Under the pieces are notes generated by a model. The model ran no database searches and was not told the DNA's origin. It saw only the letters and a list, made by a program, of their open reading frames with translations. A program made the translations under genes and the position numbers. A stretch of DNA of 5,860 nt from Lachnospiraceae bacterium (lineage in GTDB: Bacteria > Bacillota > Clostridia > Lachnospirales > Lachnospiraceae): assembly GCA_003488965.1 (NCBI GenBank), contig DNJW01000145.1, positions 7,095-12,954 on the forward strand. Direction: 5' to 3'. Each line of letters opens with the position of its first letter. Positions within the stretch are counted from its first letter, which is position 1. Below, piece after piece: positions 1 to 5,860 of the stretch.

Positions 1-857
1 TCACGGGAACGTCGGTTTCTCCTAATTCCAGAAAATCAGAGCTGACTATAGCTACAAAGGGCGAAGATGATTATAACCCATTTTCTGACATCACTGTATT
101 CCATAACGGACAATTTTTTGTCACTTCGGTTTACAATGAGGATGGACAGCCGATTCCTTTCCTTTCAATTCCCTCAAAAGACTATACTCAGATAATGCTT
201 GAAGGGGAATATACCTGTGTGACCATAAGTTTCGACTCCGCCGGCGATTTGACAATTTACGGTGCAAATCTTTCAGGGCATCGTCCAGGTGTATTTTATC
301 ATACAATAGGCAACAATGGCGCCACTTATGATACCTATAACCGTATCGGAACCGTAGGAGAAGGACTGAAACCGCTGTCACCAGACCTCGTAATCATATC
401 ATTAGGTACTAATGAAGCTTTCGGCAGGATCGATCCTCTGGCTTTCACGACTTCAATTGACAAACTGCTTACTAATATTCGCGAATCAAATCCAAATGTA
501 CAGTTCTTGCTTGTAACGCCAATGGAATGCCAGCGAGCCAATTACAAGAGTGTAACTAAACGGGTTCCAAGCAAAACCCGTAAAGGAAAACGAAGAACAC
601 GAACTGTAACTTCAAGAGTAAAAAACTACGGTATCAATCAGAATATACTCCCCTTGAGAAATGCCATAATCGAATATGGAAAGACAAGAGGAATACCGGT
701 TTACGACTGGTATGAAGTAAGTGGTGGGGATAATTCTTCCGGTAAATGGCTTTCTGACGGTCTTTACGGTAAGGACCGTGTGCATCTTACAAGAAAGGGA
801 TACCGACTGCAGGGTGAATTACTTTATAAAGCGTTAAGAGAGGCTTTAGGATATTGA
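1..857 (+). CDS. SGNH/GDSL-family esterase, 5'-truncated
   Basis: The frame is open from the left edge (first full codon at base 3), so the true start lies outside the window; the ATG at 195 is internal. The product is probably a secreted or periplasmic carbohydrate esterase or acyltransferase partner that handles O-acetyl groups on surface glycans. Visible SGNH blocks are the oxyanion-hole segment IGNNGATY (306-329), SLGTNEAF with Gly and Asn (399-422), and the catalytic Asp-x-x-His as DRVH (774-785). Block I with the nucleophile serine must be upstream. The first 90 or so residues look like the beta-rich insert that separates block I from block II in Bacteroidetes members. A very basic segment containing KGKRRTRT (558-626) lies between blocks III and V. 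The MBOAT gene follows after 19 bases in the same direction, suggesting one operon. Isoleucine is often ATA. The family call is firm; the substrate is not visible. Confidence 0.88.
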   Translation, partial: TGTSVSPNSRKSELTIATKGEDDYNPFSDITVFHNGQFFVTSVYNEDGQPIPFLSIPSKDYTQIMLEGEYTCVTISFDSAGDLTIYGANLSGHRPGVFYHTIGNNGATYDTYNRIGTVGEGLKPLSPDLVIISLGTNEAFGRIDPLAFTTSIDKLLTNIRESNPNVQFLLVTPMECQRANYKSVTKRVPSKTRKGKRRTRTVTSRVKNYGINQNILPLRNAIIEYGKTRGIPVYDWYEVSGGDNSSGKWLSDGLYGKDRVHLTRKGYRLQGELLYKALREALGY

Positions 858-876
858 CGGATTAAAATAAGGTCAA

Positions 877-2373
877 ATGTTTGATTCGGAAAAACTCATA
901 AAACTATTGGCTTACGATGAGTTCAACCCGCTGCTATTCAACACAGGGCTGTTCCTCATACTTTTCGTGGTATTCGTAGGCATAGTGACGATTCTCAGAA
1001 AACATAAAATACTTAAACTCATAAGTATAATTCTGTTTTCATTATATTTTTACTATAAATCCTCTGCTGAATATTGTTTTATTCTTCTTGGAGTCTGCGT
1101 CAGCGATTATGTGCTTGGCCTGTTGATGATGAAGAGTAAACATATCTGGCAAAAGAAGATAATTGTCACATTGAATGTTGTGATGAACGTTGGAATGCTG
1201 TTTTACTTCAAGTATTTCAATCTTCTTTATGAAACCATAGCCAATTTTGCGGGAAAGCCTTTAGATCCGCTCGATATAGTGCTTCCGGCCGGAATCTCTT
1301 TCTTTACGTTCAGATCGATAAGTTACATAGTGGATATTTATCGTGGAGAAATTGAAGCGTGCAGAGACTTTCTGGCATATACATTCTATCTCACTTTCTT
1401 TCCCCCGCTACTTGCAGGCCCCGTGGTTAGAGCCAAAGATATGCTGCCGCAGGTTGAGGCAAATCCTGAGGTGACGGCTCCTATGGTGAGTGAGGGTCTA
1501 TTTCTGATAATGTGCGGACTGATAAAGAAGGTGATAGTTGCCGATTATCTGAGCCAGAACTTCGTGGACCGTGTTTTCGATAATCCGGCACTATATTCGG
1601 GATTTGAAAACCTCATGGGTGCTTACGGCTTTACCATTCAGCTATATTGTGATTTCTCAGGCTACAGCGATATGGCTATCGGACTCGCATTGCTTATGGG
1701 TTATAGTTTTTTTGATAACTTCAAGGCGCCTTTCAAGGCTCAGAATCCTACTGAATTCTGGCATCGTTGGCATATTTCATTATCCACCTGGCTGAAAGAT
1801 TATGTATATATTCCTTTGGGAGGAAACCGGGTAAGCGGCCTGCGCCACTGCCTTAACCTGATGCTGACCTTTCTCATCAGCGGTCTCTGGCATGGAGCCG
1901 GAATCAATTATATCCTATGGGGCGGCATCCATGGCACCTATCAGATTGCAGAAACAATGTTTAAAAAATACTTCCGTTTTTCCGCCGGACTGCATTCTTC
2001 CAAAAAAGGCCTTCTCTCTCTTATGGCAACCTTTGGGGCAGTATGCTTTGCCTGGGTATTTTTCCGCGCCAATACCTTGAGCGATGCATGGCGGATTATA
2101 TCCTTAAGCTTTTACGGCATCGGCAACCTGGAAGAATATGTAAAAACCGCCGTCATCTGCCTGGATTTGTCTTACGCCTATATGATTTATTTGTGTATTC
2201 CAATCCTCCTGTTGGCAATTTATGACTATGCTTCCTTAAAAACCGATGTGATTGCATATATCTCTTCCCAAAAACCATGGGTACGTTATCCTGTTTACGT
2301 GCTTTTTTTACTCGTAATTTTGTTATTTTCGGAGAAAGGAGTATCTACTGAATTTTATTATTTTCAGTTCTAA
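877..2373 (+). CDS. MBOAT-family membrane O-acyltransferase (AlgI/PatA/DltB-like)
   Basis: This complete 498-residue polytopic protein has the usual length for the AlgI/PatA/DltB branch. It would pass acyl groups, most likely acetyl, across the membrane for O-acylation of an exported glycan, with an SGNH protein finishing the transfer. The family signature is clear: CDFSGYSDMAIG (about residues 258-269), EFWHRWHIS (293-301), DYVYIPLGGN, and GLWHG with the expected catalytic His339. Hydrophobic segments run through both ends. The start has only a weak AAGG before it, as is common in Bacteroidetes. The gene appears mosaic. The N-terminal half resembles Bacteroidales MBOATs and uses ATA for 14 of 24 Ile codons. 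The C-terminal half, including HGTYQ and FAWVFFRAN, resembles Clostridia MBOATs and uses ATA once in 18. The reading frame is unbroken across the change. Which glycan is acylated cannot be read from the sequence. Confidence 0.95.
   Translation: MFDSEKLIKLLAYDEFNPLLFNTGLFLILFVVFVGIVTILRKHKILKLISIILFSLYFYYKSSAEYCFILLGVCVSDYVLGLLMMKSKHIWQKKIIVTLNVVMNVGMLFYFKYFNLLYETIANFAGKPLDPLDIVLPAGISFFTFRSISYIVDIYRGEIEACRDFLAYTFYLTFFPPLLAGPVVRAKDMLPQVEANPEVTAPMVSEGLFLIMCGLIKKVIVADYLSQNFVDRVFDNPALYSGFENLMGAYGFTIQLYCDFSGYSDMAIGLALLMGYSFFDNFKAPFKAQNPTEFWHRWHISLSTWLKDYVYIPLGGNRVSGLRHCLNLMLTFLISGLWHGAGINYILWGGIHGTYQIAETMFKKYFRFSAGLHSSKKGLLSLMATFGAVCFAWVFFRANTLSDAWRIISLSFYGIGNLEEYVKTAVICLDLSYAYMIYLCIPILLLAIYDYASLKTDVIAYISSQKPWVRYPVYVLFLLVILLFSEKGVSTEFYYFQF
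1700..1790. other. Composition breakpoint inside the MBOAT gene
   Basis: Codon habits change within a short interval. The last ATA isoleucine codon of the left style is at 1534 and the last AGT serine codon at 1705. TCC serine becomes common from 1783, and ATA nearly disappears. The interval contains the codons for EFWHRWHIS (1753-1779), which is rich in Trp, His and Phe and therefore leaves few synonymous choices. This is where two distant MBOAT genes would most readily share identical DNA. The exact join cannot be fixed by eye; 1540 to 1880 is the safe bracket. It could come from homologous exchange or from assembly of two genomes. Confidence 0.55.
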
Positions 2374-2384
2374 TTAATGCTATT

Positions 2385-3404
2385 ATGAAACGAATTGCTT
2401 TATTTGCCGCTAAATGCCTTGGGGTATCCCTCGCAGCAGCAGCTTTACTTTTTCTTTTAAATCTGCGCTATAAACAAGTGATGGAAAACCCTTACAGCGA
2501 TGCGGATAAATTCCACTTTATGAGTTCCAATTATACAGACATCCAAATCTGCAATATCGGAAGCTCCCACGGGGAATATGCCTTTGACTATCAGGACCTT
2601 ACCAAACGTCTGGGCTACCAATGCTTCAACTTCGCCATGTCCAGCCAGACCTATAACTATGACTATGCCATTTTATCTATGTACAAAAAGAATTTTTCCG
2701 ACCAATGCCTGATGTTTATCCCTGTTTCTTATTTTTCCTTTAACAACGAAGTCATTGACGAAGAGGAAGAACAATTTTTAAACGGCAAATACTATACGTT
2801 TCTCTCTCCCAGATATATTCCTGATTATAATCCTTATATGGATATTATCACCCATTACCTTCCTGTGCTTGCTGCGGGCGAAGATATTGTAAAAATATTG
2901 CCCTCCTTATCCTTTCAGGTGCTTGCCGCCCAAGCGGATGCTAACGTCCAAACGGGCACACCGGCAGTTTCTCCTGCCAATAACCCGGAATTAGAAGCCG
3001 AGTTTCAGGAAAAGGCACAAAACCGCTACCACCGCCATATGGATGACAAGGACGAATATTTTCTTCCGGAACGGATAAACAATCTTTATGACATCCTTGC
3101 CTTCTGTGAAAATAACGGCATTACTGCCGTCCTGATTACAACTCCTTATACCAGTTTTTATTCCGATTTATTTGCAGAGGATTTTAAGGAAGAATTCCGC
3201 AGTACAATTACTGAAATTGCAGAAAAAAGCGGAGTTCCTTATTATGATTATTCGGAAGATGAGCGTTTTTCCGGCATGTTGAACTATTTTTCCGATGCCG
3301 ACCATTTAAATACCGAGGGAGCGGCGTTATTTATGAAGACCATAGAAAAAGAAATCCCCGAATTCCGGGAATTCCTTCTTCATACTGCGCCTAACGGAGA
3401 TTAG
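2385..3404 (+). CDS. Membrane-anchored SGNH-like protein (DltD/acyltransferase-partner type)
   Basis: This 339-residue protein has one N-terminal membrane segment (about residues 4-26) and an outside-facing SGNH-like domain. The block I equivalent is NIGSSHGEY, with G59-S60-S61-H62 and Ser61 as likely nucleophile. The C-terminal SDADHLN supplies Asp304 and His307 as the Asp-x-x-His pair. NFAMSSQTYNYDY, shortly after block I, is typical of Firmicutes proteins encoded beside MBOAT genes. By analogy with DltB/DltD and AlgI/AlgJ pairs, it probably transfers or edits acyl groups delivered by the upstream MBOAT protein. The gene starts 11 bases after the MBOAT stop, with no Shine-Dalgarno sequence at normal spacing, so coupled translation is plausible. 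The ATG at 2385 is preferred because it gives a complete signal anchor. Codon use is of the right-hand style (3 of 20 Ile codons are ATA). A hydrolase rather than transferase role remains possible. Confidence 0.8.
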   Translation: MKRIALFAAKCLGVSLAAAALLFLLNLRYKQVMENPYSDADKFHFMSSNYTDIQICNIGSSHGEYAFDYQDLTKRLGYQCFNFAMSSQTYNYDYAILSMYKKNFSDQCLMFIPVSYFSFNNEVIDEEEEQFLNGKYYTFLSPRYIPDYNPYMDIITHYLPVLAAGEDIVKILPSLSFQVLAAQADANVQTGTPAVSPANNPELEAEFQEKAQNRYHRHMDDKDEYFLPERINNLYDILAFCENNGITAVLITTPYTSFYSDLFAEDFKEEFRSTITEIAEKSGVPYYDYSEDERFSGMLNYFSDADHLNTEGAALFMKTIEKEIPEFREFLLHTAPNGD

Positions 3405-3434
3405 TCTTTCCGGCGCTTTATCTCCTACTTTTTC
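3396..3434 (+). terminator. Weak terminator candidate between convergent genes
   Basis: GGAGAT (3396-3401) can pair with ATCTCC (3420-3425), and a short T run (3429-3433) follows two to three bases later. An alternative pairing joins GCGCC (3387-3391) with GGCGC (3412-3416). The six-pair stem with an 18-base loop is poor by terminator standards. The location between two stop codons 20 bases apart is what makes it worth listing. Confidence 0.28.
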
Positions 3435-5518
3435 TCTATCACCACACTGTTCACAGTCATATCCCCGCCGCCGATATTCCACAGAGCAAACTCCAGGTCA
3501 TCCGCCCATTCCGTCAATTCTATTTCATAGCTTATCTTGTTTTCTTCTATCACCAGATTCTGGGGCTCCAGATTTACATCTCCATGGCGGTAATAGCACT
3601 TTATATCCGACGCCGTCAGGCCAATCCCTGTTATGCTCACCTGATACCGTCCTTCTCCCGCATATAAATACGGTCCGTAAGAATTCCCATAAGAATGAAT
3701 CACCCAGCCATCTTCCGTCACTTCCCCATTGTTCAGATAACGGCTGCTGTCCATATCATACCTATATACCGTAAGCTCTTCCAAAGCCAACGGCTCCAAA
3801 TCTCCCAAGGGCGCACTGCATCCCACCACAAGTCCGTCCAAGGCATAATAATTCAAAGGATAAGCCAGGCATTTCTGTGTCTCGTTTTTGAAAAAAACAA
3901 ATAGAGTATCCGGCGCGCATTCCGACAGCGCCCTCTCCCTTGCTTCCTGCTCCTTCTCTCCAAAAGACCGGGCAAAATAGAAATTGCTTAAGGTAAGCCC
4001 GTAGTCCGAAGCATAATCCCCAAAGGAAAACAGCTGTTTCCGGCTGCTTGCCATATCCGAAACAAAACAGATATGCTCTACCTCTGTTTCCCCTCCAATC
4101 ACATTCCATCCTTCGGAAGGCAGCAGCGTCTGGTATGTATCCCTTTTGTTGTATACTTCATTTTTTTCCGCTATCGTCCCACGGATATCCATAAACTGCA
4201 GCACCAGACAGATAACCAGCATCACATCCGCTATTCTGCGTCCTGCCAGTTTGCGGCTCATCCCTATGGCACCCAGCACAATCAAATAAACCAAGGGCCA
4301 TATCAGCCGCCCCGAAGCCCGGAAAACACTCCACATCTGAAACAGCAGCTTAGGCAAAGGCAGCTCGTACAATACCTTGTCGCCATACATAACTACATTA
4401 GAAACGGAAATAAACAAAGTCAGAACCCCTATCAGCCCCCATACACATCCGTAAATATGCCGTTCTATCCACCGTCCCTGCGCGGACTTATTCTCCGCTC
4501 CTTTTCTCCATTTCAGCAAAAGGGCGCCTTTTATTCCATCCAGACCGCTCCCCAGCCACATCGCAAATGCCCATAAAAACAGTGCAAGCACTCCAAGTCC
4601 CAGATAACCAAAGCCCTCATACTGGCTGTCCGTACATGGCATGTCCTTCAAATACCGGGACCATCCCTGAGGATTGAAAAAACCGTTCAGATTAAAGCTG
4701 TAATACCCCAGACCATCATTTCCCGCCTTCATTCCCGATGCGAACCCCCCAAACAGAAAAATCGTTGCCGCAGCGGCCGCAAGATAAGAAACAAGAGGAA
4801 ATAACGCCTTCCACTTCTTTCTCCCTTTTACAATATCCAGCAAAATAAATCCCAGCAGAATCACGCCGCACATCGGCAGAAAATATAAATGAATACCGCC
4901 GCACAGCATTCCCAGTATACCCCAGCCTATCACTGCCTTTCTGGTATTTTTATAGACCGGCTCATAATAAACGATAAACATCAGTCCCAATAAACAAAGA
5001 AAATGACCTGCCAATGCAGTCATCCAATACATTCTGTCAATAAAAACCGGACTTAGGACAAACAGCAGTCCTCCGGCGGTTATTCCAAGACTGCTGTCCA
5101 TATATTTCTTTGCCAGCTTTGCGCCGATTCCTCCCTGCAGCATAAAACACATCAGCCCAAACCAGCCAAAATATTGGAATTTTACAGGAAGAAGAAAACG
5201 GAATACCTTAAAAATAAATGCAAAAAGAGGAATGGAGTCCGTAAAAATCACCGATGTTTCGTTGGGATAAGCCAGTGTATCAATCATACCAAAGGGAAAC
5301 CTCCACGGTGCATGCCGGTAAAATTTCCATCCCAGATAATGCTGCGTCAAATCCCCGTCCTCACTGGTAAGCAGCCAGTCCGTGTAACCAGGGTCTAAAA
5401 TATGGGGCCCGTAAATAAATACAAAAACAACTGCCCCCAAAAAAGCACAGAACAGAACTTCCTTGTTTTCTTTTATATTTTTCCATAAGCTTTCTTTTAA
5501 TCTTTTTATTTTTTCCAT
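3425..5518 (-). CDS. DUF6311-type multi-pass membrane protein, probable GT-C-like glycosyltransferase
   Basis: This 697-residue protein has roughly ten or more hydrophobic segments over residues 21-445, followed by a soluble C-terminal region of about 250 residues. Recognisable conserved stretches are DPGYTDWLL with DLTQHYLGW (42-64), DSIPLFAF (94-101), FQYFGWFGLMCFMLQGG (114-130), and FRASGRLIWP (399-408). The layout of an acidic first outside loop, many membrane spans and a soluble tail resembles lipid-linked-sugar GT-C transferases. That function is inferred; I know the family only as one of unknown function. The last 110 residues or so (about 590-697) look like a beta-sandwich, with GPYLYAGEGRYQVSITGIGL near 615-634. 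The ATG at 5518 has GGAAGG about nine bases upstream. The gene converges on the SGNH-like gene, which suggests a shared surface-glycan locus although they are not co-transcribed. Confidence 0.82.
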   Translation of the reverse strand: MEKIKRLKESLWKNIKENKEVLFCAFLGAVVFVFIYGPHILDPGYTDWLLTSEDGDLTQHYLGWKFYRHAPWRFPFGMIDTLAYPNETSVIFTDSIPLFAFIFKVFRFLLPVKFQYFGWFGLMCFMLQGGIGAKLAKKYMDSSLGITAGGLLFVLSPVFIDRMYWMTALAGHFLCLLGLMFIVYYEPVYKNTRKAVIGWGILGMLCGGIHLYFLPMCGVILLGFILLDIVKGRKKWKALFPLVSYLAAAAATIFLFGGFASGMKAGNDGLGYYSFNLNGFFNPQGWSRYLKDMPCTDSQYEGFGYLGLGVLALFLWAFAMWLGSGLDGIKGALLLKWRKGAENKSAQGRWIERHIYGCVWGLIGVLTLFISVSNVVMYGDKVLYELPLPKLLFQMWSVFRASGRLIWPLVYLIVLGAIGMSRKLAGRRIADVMLVICLVLQFMDIRGTIAEKNEVYNKRDTYQTLLPSEGWNVIGGETEVEHICFVSDMASSRKQLFSFGDYASDYGLTLSNFYFARSFGEKEQEARERALSECAPDTLFVFFKNETQKCLAYPLNYYALDGLVVGCSAPLGDLEPLALEELTVYRYDMDSSRYLNNGEVTEDGWVIHSYGNSYGPYLYAGEGRYQVSITGIGLTASDIKCYYRHGDVNLEPQNLVIEENKISYEIELTEWADDLEFALWNIGGGDMTVNSVVIEKK

Positions 5519-5528
5519 GACTTAAATG

Positions 5529-5534
5529 CCTTCC
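5529..5534 (-). promoter_or_regulatory. Ribosome binding site of the DUF6311-type gene
   Basis: On the minus strand this reads GGAAGG, about ten bases before the ATG at 5518-5516. It is a Firmicutes-style Shine-Dalgarno sequence and supports that start. It contrasts with the weak or absent sites of the other two starts in the window. Confidence 0.6.
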
Positions 5535-5560
5535 AGCTGTATTTTATGATGATTTTATTT

Positions 5561-5569
5561 ATGATACCA
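5561..5569 (-). promoter_or_regulatory. Extended -10 promoter candidate for the DUF6311-type gene
   Basis: The minus strand reads TGG followed by TATCAT, an extended -10 element (TGN plus five of six bases of TATAAT). No good -35 is present at 17 bases; the best hexamer there matches TTGACA at only about three positions. The expected start near 5554 would give a leader of about 35 bases. The small inverted repeat ATATC-CT-GATAT (5569-5580) sits directly upstream and could be an operator, but it is short. Confidence 0.33.
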
Positions 5570-5597
5570 TATCCTGATATGTTTTACCACTTTAAGG

Positions 5598-5643
5598 GGA
5601 GAGGATTTCTGAAAAGTTCTCTCCAAAAACCTCTTGAAATCCT
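5598..5643 (+). promoter_or_regulatory. Pair of mutually exclusive hairpins
   Basis: Hairpin A pairs 5598-5608 with 5614-5624, giving 11 pairs (two of them G-U) around the loop CTGAA. Hairpin B pairs AGGATTTC (5602-5609) with GAAATCCT (5636-5643), giving eight Watson-Crick pairs. They share bases 5602-5608, so both cannot form at once. The G-U pairs in A hold only in plus-strand RNA and become A-C mismatches in minus-strand RNA, which points to plus-strand transcription if the structure is real. Neither hairpin is followed by a T run, so no terminator is evident. Confidence 0.3.
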
Positions 5644-5712
5644 TTTCATCCAATAGTATACTCAAAGCTACCTAGCGGCTTAGCTTAAAGCCAGCAACCG
5701 CAAAAGATCTTC

Positions 5713-5744
5713 GGAGGTATTTATCCATGCATTTTCCGATTTAA
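5713..5744 (+). promoter_or_regulatory. Strong ribosome binding site with a five-codon reading frame
   Basis: GGAGGT (5713-5718) lies eight bases before ATG (5727). The frame encodes Met-His-Phe-Pro-Ile and then TAA (5742-5744). A near-perfect site before such a short frame could mark a leader peptide, a gene killed by an early stop, or coincidence. The same frame stays open for the remaining 116 bases. Confidence 0.25.
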
Positions 5745-5860
5745 ATACAACTCAAATTTCTCTTTTACGCTGCCATTCCGGCGGCGCTGTTGTTGTATCT
5801 ATTGCGAAACTGCCATTTCCCAATTACGAATTGTGCAGCCTGTATATTCCATAAGCAGAC

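Larger units (their letters stand above)
5519..5860. other. Gene-poor region upstream of the DUF6311-type gene
   Basis: No convincing gene is visible in these 342 bases. Nearest the DUF6311-type gene are its ribosome site and promoter candidate. At 5598-5643 two plus-strand hairpins compete for the same bases, and a third hairpin lies at 5677-5692. GGAGGT at 5713-5718 stands eight bases before an ATG (5727) whose frame closes after five codons. The same plus frame is then open from 5745 to the window edge and includes a hydrophobic run, FLFYAAIPAALLLYLL. On the minus strand, a 58-codon frame (5728 to 5555) is broken by one TAG at 5674-5672. These may be the leader of a divergent gene beyond the edge, decayed gene remnants, or chance. 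Confidence 0.5.

Noticed and set aside
195..857. ATG at 195 as the true start of the SGNH hydrolase
   Set aside because: The frame is open to the window edge and upstream residues continue the beta-rich insert; starting at 195 would drop the block I nucleophile entirely.
3762..4109. Minus-strand open frame of 115 codons in another phase
   Set aside because: It sits wholly inside the DUF6311-type coding sequence, on the same strand but out of frame, with no recognisable domain.
4073..4576. Plus-strand open frame of 167 codons
   Set aside because: It lies antisense within the DUF6311-type gene, has low-complexity Gln/Pro/His-rich content typical of reverse-complement reading, and shows no motif or ribosome site.
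5640..5730. Possible c-di-GMP (GEMM) riboswitch on the minus strand, from AGGTAGC after a GGCTT stem
   Set aside because: The GACGCAAAG core and the receptor pairings could not be found; only one short string matches.
5675..5740. Possible SAM-I (S-box) riboswitch, from GCAACCGC followed by GGAGGTATTTATCC
   Set aside because: These strings recall the SAM-I GCAACC and GGTGCTAATTCC segments and are suitably spaced. However, the GAGGGA kink-turn strand, the GGCCC pseudoknot loop and a closing P1 helix are missing, and GGAGGT is better explained as a ribosome site.
5755..5860. Minus-strand coding end entering from the right edge
   Set aside because: All three minus frames stop within about 35 codons of the edge, and none gives a recognisable protein terminus.

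Overview
The window holds four substantial protein genes and about 340 bases of gene-poor sequence at the right end. Left to right they are: a 5'-truncated SGNH/GDSL hydrolase (+), a complete MBOAT-family membrane O-acyltransferase (+), a membrane-anchored SGNH-like protein (+), and a convergent multi-pass membrane protein of the DUF6311 type (-). All four are the kind of genes found in loci that build or decorate cell-surface polysaccharides. An MBOAT protein moves acyl (usually acetyl) groups across the membrane, SGNH proteins on the outer face transfer or remove them, and the DUF6311 protein resembles a GT-C style glycosyltransferase.

The most striking property is that the window does not look like one genome. 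The left part (1 to about 1700) reads as Bacteroidales: the hydrolase resembles that phylum's SGNH proteins with a beta-domain insert, start sites have little or no Shine-Dalgarno sequence, and ATA is the main isoleucine codon. The right part (from about 1790) reads as a Clostridia/Lachnospiraceae-type Firmicute: DUF6311, a DltD-like SGNH protein, a GGAAGG ribosome site, and ATA rare. The switch falls inside the MBOAT gene, close to its most conserved motif (FWHRWHIS), and the reading frame stays intact. Hand counts give ATA for 14 of 24 Ile codons before 1683 and for 1 of 18 after. This is either a metagenomic assembly chimera joined at a conserved stretch or a real recombinant acyltransferase; the sequence alone cannot separate the two. 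The phylum assignments come from memory of the families, not from a search.

In the right part, the C-terminal half of the MBOAT gene and the SGNH-like gene form a tight pair with an 11-base gap. They run toward the DUF6311 gene, and the two stop codons are 20 bases apart. Beyond the DUF6311 start lie its ribosome site and a plausible extended -10 promoter. After these comes a stretch with competing hairpins and a strong GGAGG site in front of a five-codon reading frame. I could not assign this stretch to a known RNA or gene family.

I see no tRNA, rRNA, CRISPR array, insertion sequence or origin.
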